DNA of 8,199 bases from Myxococcales bacterium (lineage in GTDB: Bacteria > Myxococcota_A > Polyangia > Polyangiales > Polyangiaceae), in assembly GCA_025362165.1 (NCBI GenBank), contig JANYHY010000760.1, forward strand, positions 1 through 8,199, written 5' to 3'. Positions within the stretch are counted from its first letter, which is position 1, and each line of letters begins with the position of its first letter. This document shows, one piece after another, positions 1 through 6,862 of the stretch. The notes beneath the pieces are model-generated. The model was not told the DNA's origin, ran no database searches, and saw only the letters and a list, made by a program, of their open reading frames with translations. A program made the translations under genes and the position numbers.

Positions 1-317
1 GCCTGCGGAGACGACAGCAGCGTCCCATCTGGAGCCGTCAACTGAAGGCCGTACACCCAAGTGGTCGCGCTGTCCGAGTAGCTCGATACCTCCACATAGA
101 CATGATGACCGCCCTGACTGCCGCTCACGATCGTCAGCCGATCGCCATCTGCTAAGGGGAGGAACGCTCCGGCCGTGGGCTTGCCCAGGCGCGCGATCGG
201 CTTTCCGTCTGCAGGCGCTGCCTGTGAGGTGCATGCACTCGACTGAGTGGGGAGCGGATCGGACTTCGCCACGCAGCCCAACAAGAAGACCGGCAGACCG
301 ACAGCCGCGAGACGCAT
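1..317 (-). CDS. Predicted lipoprotein of unknown function, 3'-truncated by the window edge
   Basis: About 105 residues are visible before the gene leaves the window on the left. The protein starts with a short signal peptide ending in the lipobox LLGC (residues 12-15), so Cys15 should be lipidated and the protein anchored to a membrane facing the periplasm or exterior. After the Cys comes a polar, Pro/Ser/Ala-rich linker, then a stretch around residues 55-100 with GDRLTIVSGSQGGHHVYVEV and later GLQLTAPDGTLLSS, which looks like beta-strands of a small extracellular domain. A G-x-QGG-x-H pattern of this kind seems familiar from unnamed lipoproteins of Myxococcota, but that is memory, not a search. 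The ATG shares its A with the TGA of the upstream kinase gene (TGATG at 319-315), so translation is probably coupled to the kinase. The signal peptide has only one Arg before the hydrophobic core, which is short but acceptable. Function unknown. Confidence 0.75.
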   Translation of the reverse strand, partial: MRLAAVGLPVFLLGCVAKSDPLPTQSSACTSQAAPADGKPIARLGKPTAGAFLPLADGDRLTIVSGSQGGHHVYVEVSSYSDSATTWVYGLQLTAPDGTLLSSPQ

Positions 318-1354
318 CAGCGATGACCCACGAACGGCCCGAGGGCTGAGGCGATCTGATCGATCCGGGCGTAGCGACGCTGCGGATCGTGCTGAAGACA
401 ACAATCCACGCACTCCTCGATCTCCGAAGGGACGCCAGATCGCAGCGACGAGACAGGACGTGGCGTGGTTGTCGTCGTCGCGTGCATCAACGCGAGGATG
501 TTTGTCCCGACAAATGGCAGCTGGCTCGTCAAAAGCTCGTACAGCACGACGCCCACGGACCAAATGTCTGCGCGTGCGTCGACGTTCTTGGCCGCCATGA
601 GCTGCTCGGGCGCCATGTACGAGGGCGTGCCGAGCAACGCTTGCGTCGCCGTGAGGCTGGACTCGCTGTCGAGGTTGGTGCGCGTGATCTTGGAGACACC
701 AAAGTCGATCACCTTTACGAGCGGCGCGCCATCTGCGCGCGTGGTCACGAGGAGGTTCTCTGGCTTGATGTCGCGGTGGACGACGCCGAGCGCGTGAGCC
801 TCTTGGAGGCCGGCGCACACCTGTGACACGTAGAGCGCCGCATCGCCGATGGACACAGCCCCGCGCTTGATGATGGCGGCGAGCTCTTCGCCCGCCAAGT
901 ACTCCATCACGAGGTAGGGCGCGCCAGAGGGCAACTTGCCTGCGCCGAACACGCGCGCGACATGCTCGCTCGTGAGCCTGCTGCACGTCTCTGCCTCGCG
1001 CAAGAAGCGTACGACTCCAGAACCCGACGTGTGGACCATCACCTTGATGGCGACGAGGTATCCACCCTTCGTGTGCCGCGCAGCGTAGACGGTGCCCATT
1101 CCGCCGCGACCGAGCACGCCCTCTACGCGGTACAAATCCGCCACGATCTGGCCGGAAGACAGGGGTTCGGGGCTCTTGATTGACTCGTCACCGATCGAGT
1201 CGTCGCTCGTCTCCATCGCGTCGAACGACGCGTCGCTCACGGCGATGCGGCAAGCGTCGCAGGTGGTGATGTGGCTCATGGCGCTCGCGGTCTCGTCTTT
1301 TGGGAGCGTGCCCTTCGCGAACGCCGCGATCGTTTGGGCATCGAGGTGCGCCAT
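317..1354 (-). CDS. Soluble Ser/Thr protein kinase with N-terminal zinc-finger-like segment
   Basis: A 345-residue PknB/Hanks-type protein kinase. Residues 1-42 resemble the zinc-binding anti-sigma (ZAS) segment, with H28-x3-C32-x2-C35; an acidic Ser/Asp-rich linker follows (43-66). The kinase domain fills roughly 75-340: glycine loop GRGGMGTV (82-89), ATP-binding Lys104 in VAIK, alpha-C Glu120 (FLREAE), catalytic loop HRDIKPEN (193-200; Asp195, Asn200), DFG (217-219), a Thr/Ser-rich activation loop ending GTPSYMAPEQ (242-251), and the subdomain IX motif ADIWSVG. All catalytic residues are present, so it should be active. There is no transmembrane segment and no C-terminal sensor domain, so it is predicted to be cytosolic and the Zn-finger segment is the only candidate input or docking module. 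An AGGA lies 10 nt before the ATG. It is the first gene of a minus-strand pair with the lipoprotein and is transcribed divergently from the formate dehydrogenase operon. The substrate is unknown. Confidence 0.93.
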   Translation of the reverse strand: MAHLDAQTIAAFAKGTLPKDETASAMSHITTCDACRIAVSDASFDAMETSDDSIGDESIKSPEPLSSGQIVADLYRVEGVLGRGGMGTVYAARHTKGGYLVAIKVMVHTSGSGVVRFLREAETCSRLTSEHVARVFGAGKLPSGAPYLVMEYLAGEELAAIIKRGAVSIGDAALYVSQVCAGLQEAHALGVVHRDIKPENLLVTTRADGAPLVKVIDFGVSKITRTNLDSESSLTATQALLGTPSYMAPEQLMAAKNVDARADIWSVGVVLYELLTSQLPFVGTNILALMHATTTTTPRPVSSLRSGVPSEIEECVDCCLQHDPQRRYARIDQIASALGPFVGHR

Positions 1355-1402
1355 GGATGCGCCATCCTACGCGAGGGAGAGCACGCACGCCGCAACGCGT
1401 TG

Positions 1403-1423
1403 TCGTCGTGCGAGCAACGACGA
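1403..1423. repeat. Inverted repeat TCGTCGT-N7-ACGACGA
   Basis: Two perfect 7-bp arms (1403-1409 and 1417-1423) are separated by 7 nt, giving a 14-bp centre-to-centre spacing, more than one helical turn. Such spacing could suit a dimeric regulator between the divergent genes, but in this GC-rich, CG-rich background 7-bp arms can also arise by chance. Nothing links it to a known operator. Confidence 0.35.
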
Positions 1424-1455
1424 TCGAAGAGGCCACGCTGAGGTACACTTCGCGA

Positions 1456-1499
1456 ACGGTCCGAGCTCGAGTCGCCGCGCTCGAGCGTGCCGGACCCGT
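1456..1499 (+). promoter_or_regulatory. Nested GC-rich hairpin upstream of the formate dehydrogenase ribosome-binding site
   Basis: The inner stem is GCTCGAG (1465-1471) pairing with CTCGAGC (1480-1486) around an 8-nt loop. The outer stem is GGTCCG (1458-1463) pairing with CGGACC (1491-1496), separated from the inner stem by a 1-nt/4-nt internal loop. Two more base pairs are possible (1456-1457 with 1498-1499) if C1497 bulges. The 13-15 bp structure ends 7 nt before the GGAGG of the first operon gene, so in RNA it would sit in the 5' leader. There is no U-run after it, so it is not a standard intrinsic terminator. A leader control element or a regulator-binding palindrome is possible; function unproven. 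Confidence 0.45.
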
Positions 1500-1506
1500 C
1501 CTGTGT

Positions 1507-1511
1507 GGAGG
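1507..1511 (+). promoter_or_regulatory. Shine-Dalgarno GGAGG that fixes the GTG start of the NuoE-NuoF fusion gene
   Basis: GGAGG ends 4 nt before the GTG at 1516. It is the best ribosome-binding site in the region and supports the GTG over upstream in-frame candidates (for example GTG at 1408), which have no such site and would push coding sequence through the hairpin. The spacing is on the short side. Confidence 0.7.
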
Positions 1512-1515
1512 AACC

Positions 1516-3282
1516 GTGTCGCACAACTTGATCCAGCTTCGGCGCCATCGCGCGGACTTCTCCTTCACCGACAACGCGCTCTCGCGCCTGAGCGCCGTCA
1601 TGCACGACAAGCGCGAAATCACGACAGGCGACATCGCGGCGATCGCGCGAGCCACTGGACAGCCCGAGGCGATCGTCTACGGCGTCGCGACCTATTACGG
1701 AGATCTCGGACTGCAAAAGCGCGGCAAGACACGCGTGAAGGTGTGTCGCGGCACAGCGTGCTTCGCCGCACATGGCGAGGAGCACGTCCGCTGGATGGAG
1801 CGCGCGTTGGGCCTAAAAGACGGGCAAACGAGCGCAGACGGGAGCGTCTCACTCGAAGGTGTGTATTGCCTGGGTGCGTGCAACGCGGGCCCAGCGGTGG
1901 AGGTCGAAGGCCGCGTCTATGGCGAGCTCACGGAGGCTCGCGCGCACGCGTTGGCCAAGGATCTCGCGCACGGCGGAGGAATGCCTCTCGCGGACGAAGC
2001 GCACGTTCCGTGCTTCGAGGCGCACGGTCCAGCGATCGTGTTCGAGCGACTCTCGCAAGCCGTCGACGCATGCAAGCTCGAGGTCGCAAAGGCGCATCAC
2101 GTGTTCGAGGGGTTTCACAAAGCGCTCTCCAAGACCCCCGACGAAGTGCTCGCAGAAGTCGAGAAGTCGCAGCTTCGCGGCCGCGGCGGCGCCGGCTTTC
2201 CGACAGCGACCAAATGGCGCTTCGCCGCGCAGAGCGCGAAGAGATCGGGTGACGCCTACGTGGTCTGCAACGCCGACGAAGGCGATCCCGGCTCGTACAT
2301 CGACAAGTGGCTGATGGAGCGCGATCCCTTCGCCGTGCTCGAAGGGATCATGATCGCCGGCTACGCGATCGGCGCTTCTCGCGGCTTCGTCTACGTGCGG
2401 AGCGAGTACCCACGCAGCGCGCCGACCTTGAAGCGCGCAGTAGAGGAGCTTCGCGCGGCCAAGCTGCTCGGAGTCGACATTGGCGGCACGTCGTTCTCGT
2501 TCGACATCGAAGTCGTGAGCGGCGCCGGCTCCTACGTGTGCGGCGAGGAGACCGCGCTCTTGCGCTCGCTCGAGGGTCTACGCGGCATGGTCACCGCGCG
2601 GCCGCCGTTCCCGGCTGAAAAAGGCCTCTTCGAGAAGCCCACGGTCGTCAACAACGTCGAGACGCTCGCGAACCTCGGCTGGATCATTCGTCACGGCGGA
2701 GACGTCTATGCGAGCCACGGCTTCAGCAAGAGTCGCGGCACCAAGGCGCTGTCGCTCAACGAGCGCTTCAACAAGCCTGGCATGTTCGAGGTGCCATTCG
2801 GCATCTCCATGCGCGACATCCTCGAGAAGCTCGGTGGTGGCATGAAGACCGGACGCCCTATCAAGGCGATGCAGATCGGCGGTCCGCTCGGAGGCGTGCT
2901 CCCGGACTCCTTGTTCGACACTCCGCTCGGCTTCGAGGAGCTGGACCAGAGGGGCGCCCTGCTCGGTCATGGAGGCATCGTCGCGTGGGACGACTCGGTC
3001 GACGTGCGCGACATCGCGATCCACCTCTTCGAGTTCTGCGACGCGGAGTCTTGCGGCAAGTGCTTCCCATGTCGCATCGGAGGTCGCCGCGGCCTCGAGC
3101 TCGCCAAGCGTCTGAAGGCTTCTTCGAATCAGGCTGAAATCAAGGAGATCGTAGATCTCATGCTGGAGCTCTGCGAGACCATGAAGCTCGGATCTCTGTG
3201 CGCGCACGGAGGAGCGATCCCGATCCCGATCGCTTCCTTGCTCACGCATTGGTCCGCCGAGATGACGCGAGGTGCAACATGA
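1516..3282 (+). CDS. NAD-dependent formate dehydrogenase, fused NuoE-NuoF (FdsG-FdsB) diaphorase subunit
   Basis: A 588-residue electron-output subunit that takes electrons from the catalytic subunit and reduces NAD+ through FMN. Residues ~10-150 are a NuoE/FdsG domain: a helical segment, then a thioredoxin-like [2Fe-2S] domain with C77-x4-C82 and C118-x3-C122. Residues ~190-588 are a NuoF domain: LRGRGGAGFPT (220-230), the NAD/FMN-binding segment NADEGDPGS (252-260), a GAGSYVCGEE segment, and the [4Fe-4S] ligands C513-x2-C516-x2-C519 with C562. Only about 40 residues join the two domains, so the extra degenerate thioredoxin-like domain of separate FdsB proteins appears absent. Fused beta subunits of about this size occur in the alpha-beta FDH1 of Methylorubrum. 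The GTG start is chosen because GGAGG precedes it and homology begins right after; longer in-frame starts would overlap the divergent kinase. The stop overlaps the next start by 4 bp. An NADP or hydrogenase diaphorase role is less likely given the FdsA partner. Confidence 0.92.
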   Translation: MSHNLIQLRRHRADFSFTDNALSRLSAVMHDKREITTGDIAAIARATGQPEAIVYGVATYYGDLGLQKRGKTRVKVCRGTACFAAHGEEHVRWMERALGLKDGQTSADGSVSLEGVYCLGACNAGPAVEVEGRVYGELTEARAHALAKDLAHGGGMPLADEAHVPCFEAHGPAIVFERLSQAVDACKLEVAKAHHVFEGFHKALSKTPDEVLAEVEKSQLRGRGGAGFPTATKWRFAAQSAKRSGDAYVVCNADEGDPGSYIDKWLMERDPFAVLEGIMIAGYAIGASRGFVYVRSEYPRSAPTLKRAVEELRAAKLLGVDIGGTSFSFDIEVVSGAGSYVCGEETALLRSLEGLRGMVTARPPFPAEKGLFEKPTVVNNVETLANLGWIIRHGGDVYASHGFSKSRGTKALSLNERFNKPGMFEVPFGISMRDILEKLGGGMKTGRPIKAMQIGGPLGGVLPDSLFDTPLGFEELDQRGALLGHGGIVAWDDSVDVRDIAIHLFEFCDAESCGKCFPCRIGGRRGLELAKRLKASSNQAEIKEIVDLMLELCETMKLGSLCAHGGAIPIPIASLLTHWSAEMTRGAT

Positions 3283-6038
3283 GCGAGCGCAAGTTGGTCA
3301 CACTCACCATCGACGGTCGTGAGGTCAAGGCGAGTGATCGCGCGACCATCCTCGATGTCGCGCGCCGCGAAGGCATCTTCGTCCCCACGCTCTGCTTCGA
3401 TCCCAAGCTCGCTCCTTTCGGCGCGTGTCGCGTGTGCATGGTCGGCGTCAAGGGTGCGCGAGGTCCGCTCGCCGCCTGCACGACCCCGGTGCGCGACGGC
3501 ATGATCGTCGACACCAAGGACGAGACGGCCATTCGGATCGGCAAGGGAGTCGTCGAGCTCGTACTCAGTGACTACCCCGAGGCGGCGCTCACGCGCGAAG
3601 GAGAGCGCAACGAGCTGCGAGACGTCGCCGCGCATTTCGGGCTGAAAACCAGCAGATTCGTCGGTGAGCGCCACGCGTACGCGAAGGACGATCGGCACCC
3701 ATACATCAAGGTCGACATGAACGAGTGCATCGTGTGCGGCCGCTGCGTGCGCGCGTGCGACGAAGTGCAGGGAGCGTTCGCGCTGTCGTATTCGGGTCGA
3801 GGCTGGGCCACCAAGATCATCGCGGGAATGGACTCGTCCTTCAAAGACTCGAGCTGCGTCTCCTGCGGCGCGTGCGTGACCACCTGCCCGACCGGCGCGC
3901 TCGACGAGGCCGCGTTCCGCGCCAAGGAGACCGTCGACAAGAAGGTCACCACCACGTGCGCTTACTGCGGCGTGGGGTGCTCGCTGCAAGTGAACGTGCG
4001 CGGCGACAAAGTGATCTCGATCGATCCCGCGCCCGAGGGTCCTAGCAACCTCGGTCACACTTGCGTGAAGGGCCGCTTCGCGCACGAGTATGGGCGCGCG
4101 GCGGACCGACTCCTCTCGCCCATGATGCGCCGCACGGATGGCTCGTGGAAGGAAGCCTCGTGGGACGAAGCGCTCTCGTTCGTCGCCACGCGCATGAACG
4201 AAATCAAGCAAAAACACGGGCCGGACGCGATCGCTGCGATCAGCTCGAGCCGCTGCACCAACGAAGAGAACTACACGTTGATGAAGCTGTTCCGCGCGGC
4301 GGTTGGCACCAACAACATCGACAACTGCTCACGCGTTTGTCACTCGCCCACGTCGCTTGGGTTGATCCGCTCGTTCGGAGAGTCAGGCGGCACCAACTCA
4401 TTCGAGGACATCGATCTCACCGCGTGCATGTTGCTCACCGGCGCAAACCCCACGGAGGGTCACCCGGTCGTCGGAGCGCGCATGAAGGAGGCGGTGCTGC
4501 GCGGCGCGAAGCTGATCGTGATCGATCCGCGTCGCATCGAGCTCGCGAAATACGCGGACGTGGTCCTCCAGCTTCACCCAGGGTCGAACGTCGCCGTCTA
4601 CAACGGCCTCGCGCACGTCATCGTTCGCGACAAGCTCCTGGACGAGGCGTTCCTCGAAGCCCGCGCAGATCTCGTCGGGCCGTACCTCGAGCACATCGCC
4701 AAGTATGATCCCAAGCGCGTCGAGCAGATCAGCGGCGTACCTGCAAAAGACCTCGAGCGCGCGGCGCACCTCTACGCAAAGACCTCTCCCGCAGGCATTT
4801 TCTACGGGCTTGGTGTGACCGAGCAGTCGCAGGGCGTCGCGGGAGTTCGCACGCTCGCGAACCTCGCCATCATCACCGGCAACCTCGGCAAGCGCGGAGC
4901 GGGGAGCAACCCGCTGCGTGGACAGAACAACGTGCAGGGATCGAGCGACGTCGGCGCGCTGCCCACGTACCTCACGATGTACCGCCCGATGAGCGACACT
5001 GCCACGCGCGAGCTGTTCGAAAAGCGTTGGGGTGTCACCATCAAGCAAGAGCGCGGGATGATGATCCCGGAGATGTTCGACAACGCCATCAACGGCAAGC
5101 TCCGCGCGATGTACGTCTTCGGTGAGGACATCGCGCAGACCGATCCGAACGTTCACCACGTGGAGAAGGCGTTGCGCGCGTTGGAGCTCCTCGTCGTGCA
5201 CGACATCTTCGAGAACCTGACGGGCAGCTTCGCGCACGTGCTCTTGCCCGGCTCCACGTTCCTCGAGAAGACTGGCACGTTCACCAACGCTGAGCGTCGC
5301 GTGCAAATGGTCCGCGAGGCGGTGCCTGCGCCGGGACAAGCGCGCAGAGACATCGACATCTTGTTCGAGCTGAGCAAGCGCCTCGGTTACGAAATGCCGC
5401 ACAAAGATGCCTCGGACGTGATGGACGAGATCGCCGCGCTCACGCCGCAGATGGCGGGCATCTCGCACGAGCGGCTCGGCACGCAGGGTCTGCAGTGGCC
5501 GGTACCTGACAAGTCACACAACGGAACGCCGGTGCTCTACTTGGATGGCAAGTTCTTCACGCCGAACGGTCGAGCGAACTTGTTTCCCGTGGACTGGGAG
5601 CCGCCGGGTGAGAGCAAGAGCGATCGCTTCCCGTTCATCCTCATCACGGGCCGGCAGCTCGCACACTACAACTCGGGGACGCAGACGCGACGCACGGGCA
5701 ACTTCGAGCTGCAGCCAGCAGACCTGCTGGAGATCCATCCTGACGACGCCGCAGACCTCGGTGTCCACATGCACGACATGGTGGAAGTTCAGAGCGAGCG
5801 CGGCGCCGTGCAGACGTGGGCGTGCCTCACTACACGCGTCGCGCGCGGCAACGTCTTCCTCTCGTTTCACTTTCCAGAGGTGAAGACGAACTTGCTGACG
5901 AGCGGCAACTCGGATCCTGGAACGCGTTGTCCCGAGTACAAGGTCACCGCAGTGTCCGTGCGTAAGCTCGCGGGAGAGCACAAGGAGCCGCCGATCGCGG
6001 CGAAGGGTTTCCGCCAAGAGGCGTTCGACGGCGAATAG
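3279..6038 (+). CDS. fdsA: NAD-dependent formate dehydrogenase, catalytic alpha subunit (FdsA type, bis-MGD, Cys form)
   Basis: A 919-residue cytosolic enzyme oxidising formate to CO2 at a Mo or W bis-MGD centre. Order: NuoG-like [2Fe-2S] domain (C39, C50, C53, C67); a region where relatives bind a His/3-Cys [4Fe-4S] cluster but which here has no Cys (68-149) and Tyr99 for the His; a double [4Fe-4S] ferredoxin domain (C150, C153, C156, C160; C193, C196, C199, C203); then the molybdopterin oxidoreductase part with proximal [4Fe-4S] ligands C227, C230, C234, C262 and Lys264. The metal ligand is Cys354 in SRVCHSP, followed by His355, the place of selenocysteine in E. coli FdhF. Arg547 in NPLRGQNNVQG is the substrate Arg. 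Residues ~795-900 are the dinucleotide-binding C-terminal domain. The ATG overlaps the preceding TGA by 4 bp, with GAGG 6 nt upstream. It is somewhat shorter than Rhodobacter FdsA or Methylorubrum Fdh1A, mostly before the active site. No Tat signal is visible. Metal choice cannot be read from sequence. Confidence 0.95.
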   Translation: MSERKLVTLTIDGREVKASDRATILDVARREGIFVPTLCFDPKLAPFGACRVCMVGVKGARGPLAACTTPVRDGMIVDTKDETAIRIGKGVVELVLSDYPEAALTREGERNELRDVAAHFGLKTSRFVGERHAYAKDDRHPYIKVDMNECIVCGRCVRACDEVQGAFALSYSGRGWATKIIAGMDSSFKDSSCVSCGACVTTCPTGALDEAAFRAKETVDKKVTTTCAYCGVGCSLQVNVRGDKVISIDPAPEGPSNLGHTCVKGRFAHEYGRAADRLLSPMMRRTDGSWKEASWDEALSFVATRMNEIKQKHGPDAIAAISSSRCTNEENYTLMKLFRAAVGTNNIDNCSRVCHSPTSLGLIRSFGESGGTNSFEDIDLTACMLLTGANPTEGHPVVGARMKEAVLRGAKLIVIDPRRIELAKYADVVLQLHPGSNVAVYNGLAHVIVRDKLLDEAFLEARADLVGPYLEHIAKYDPKRVEQISGVPAKDLERAAHLYAKTSPAGIFYGLGVTEQSQGVAGVRTLANLAIITGNLGKRGAGSNPLRGQNNVQGSSDVGALPTYLTMYRPMSDTATRELFEKRWGVTIKQERGMMIPEMFDNAINGKLRAMYVFGEDIAQTDPNVHHVEKALRALELLVVHDIFENLTGSFAHVLLPGSTFLEKTGTFTNAERRVQMVREAVPAPGQARRDIDILFELSKRLGYEMPHKDASDVMDEIAALTPQMAGISHERLGTQGLQWPVPDKSHNGTPVLYLDGKFFTPNGRANLFPVDWEPPGESKSDRFPFILITGRQLAHYNSGTQTRRTGNFELQPADLLEIHPDDAADLGVHMHDMVEVQSERGAVQTWACLTTRVARGNVFLSFHFPEVKTNLLTSGNSDPGTRCPEYKVTAVSVRKLAGEHKEPPIAAKGFRQEAFDGE

Positions 6039-6040
6039 AA

Positions 6041-6853
6041 ATGGGGCTTGTTTCCAAGGCGATCGTCACTCGCTTCAAGAACGGCACGAGCGAGTCGGTC
6101 GGCGACGAGCTCGCGATCGAAGAGCCTCTCGAGGTAAGAATCGCGGGCGACACGTTCGCCGTGACGATGCGAACGCCAGGCAATGATCGTGAGCTCGTGC
6201 TCGGCTTGCTCTTCTCCGAAGGAGTGATCTCGAGCGTGGACGAGGTGAGCGGCGTCGCGCACTGCGGTCGGACTGGCGACGAGGGGCGAGAGAACACGAT
6301 CGAAGTGACTCCGGCCCCAGGCGTGAAGATCGTCATCGGCGAGGAGCGCAAGCGCGGGACGATCACGACGTCGGCGTGTGGCGTGTGCGGTCGTCAGTCG
6401 ATCGACGATCTCCTCGCTCGGGCGAAGGTCGTACCGATCGCGACGACGTTCACTGCAGAGGAGATCACTCGCGGCGTTCGAGCGCTGTCGTCCCAGCAGC
6501 CGCTGTTTCGTCGCACTGGAGGTTGTCACGGCGCTCTGTTGATTGACCGCGCGGGTGTCGTCGTCCAGAGCTTCGAGGACGTCGGTCGTCACAATGCGGT
6601 GGACAAGGTGATCGGCGCGATGCTCCTCTTGCGCAGCCTGCCGCTCTCCGATCGCATGCTGGTGGTGAGCGGACGCTCGAGCTTCGAGATCGTGCAGAAA
6701 GCAGCCCTCGCCGGCGTCCCGTTGGTGGCGAGCGTCTCGGCGCCAAGCTCACTCGCGGTGGACCTCGCCGAGCGAACGGGCGTGACGCTCGCGGGCTTCG
6801 TGCGCGATGGCACCTTCAACGTCTATGCGCACGCGGAGCGCGTCGTCGGTTAG
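6041..6853 (+). CDS. fdhD: Formate dehydrogenase accessory sulfurtransferase FdhD (FdsC)
   Basis: A 270-residue FdhD-family protein, the usual size. FdhD passes sulfur from the cysteine desulfurase to the bis-MGD cofactor and helps insert the sulfurated cofactor into formate dehydrogenase; without it the enzyme is inactive. Seen here: the CxxC sulfur-relay motif CGVC (C113, C116), the conserved GGCHGA segment (Cys162), the family signature EDVGRHNAVDKV (179-190), and SGRSSFEIVQKAALAGVPL (from 210), which belongs to the nucleotide/cofactor-binding core. The ATG lies 2 nt after the fdsA stop with no clear Shine-Dalgarno, so translation probably depends on ribosomes finishing fdsA. Its place next to fdsA matches fdsC in FdsGBACD operons and suggests it serves this enzyme specifically. 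In E. coli numbering the CxxC is C121/C124. Confidence 0.95.
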   Translation: MGLVSKAIVTRFKNGTSESVGDELAIEEPLEVRIAGDTFAVTMRTPGNDRELVLGLLFSEGVISSVDEVSGVAHCGRTGDEGRENTIEVTPAPGVKIVIGEERKRGTITTSACGVCGRQSIDDLLARAKVVPIATTFTAEEITRGVRALSSQQPLFRRTGGCHGALLIDRAGVVVQSFEDVGRHNAVDKVIGAMLLLRSLPLSDRMLVVSGRSSFEIVQKAALAGVPLVASVSAPSSLAVDLAERTGVTLAGFVRDGTFNVYAHAERVVG

Positions 6854-6862
6854 ACTGAATCG

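Larger units (their letters stand above)
1355..1515. promoter_or_regulatory. Divergent intergenic region between kinase and formate dehydrogenase operons
   Basis: These 161 bp should carry the promoters of both the minus-strand kinase/lipoprotein pair and the plus-strand formate dehydrogenase operon, because no other non-coding space is available for either. Two inverted repeats are visible: a 7-bp pair (1403-1409 with 1417-1423) and a larger nested hairpin (1456-1499). No convincing sigma-70 -35/-10 pair or sigma-54 -24/-12 element could be picked by eye. TACACT at 1444-1449 is a weak -10 candidate without a matching -35. The regulatory role is inferred from position only. Confidence 0.55.

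Noticed and set aside
1444..1449. TACACT as a sigma-70 -10 element for the formate dehydrogenase operon
   Set aside because: It matches only 4 of 6 consensus bases and has no acceptable -35 at 16-18 bp, so it is not listed as a promoter.
1456..1499. Intrinsic terminator reading of the leader hairpin
   Set aside because: No T-run follows the stem; the next bases lead into the Shine-Dalgarno sequence.
1300..1515. N-terminal extension of the NuoE-NuoF fusion from an ATG at 1300 (or GTG at 1408)
   Set aside because: The longest frame would overlap the divergent kinase start, runs through the hairpin, has an Arg-rich sequence unlike NuoE, and lacks a ribosome-binding site; GGAGG precedes the GTG at 1516.
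1092..2252. Plus-strand frame of 386 residues overlapping the kinase and NuoE region
   Set aside because: It is an Arg-rich out-of-frame translation crossing two well-supported genes on opposite strands.
3198..3278. Longer FdsA start at 3198 inside the preceding gene
   Set aside because: It would add 27 Arg/Asp-rich residues antecedent to a clear ferredoxin-like start; the ATG at 3279 has GAGG 6 nt upstream and the common ATGA overlap.
4338..4340. Possible selenocysteine at the FdsA active site
   Set aside because: The metal-ligand codon is TGT (Cys), not TGA, so no SECIS element or recoding is needed.
3129..5468. Long minus-strand open frames (3129-4217 and 4398-5468) opposite fdsA
   Set aside because: They are antisense shadows expected in GC-rich coding sequence; their translations are His/Arg/Val-rich with no recognisable domain, and the plus-strand frame is a clear enzyme.
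1516..6038. Interpretation as NuoEFG of respiratory complex I or as a hydrogenase
   Set aside because: FdsA has the formate dehydrogenase active-site Cys-His and NPLRGQNNVQG motif, fdhD follows, and no other nuo or hydrogenase genes are present.
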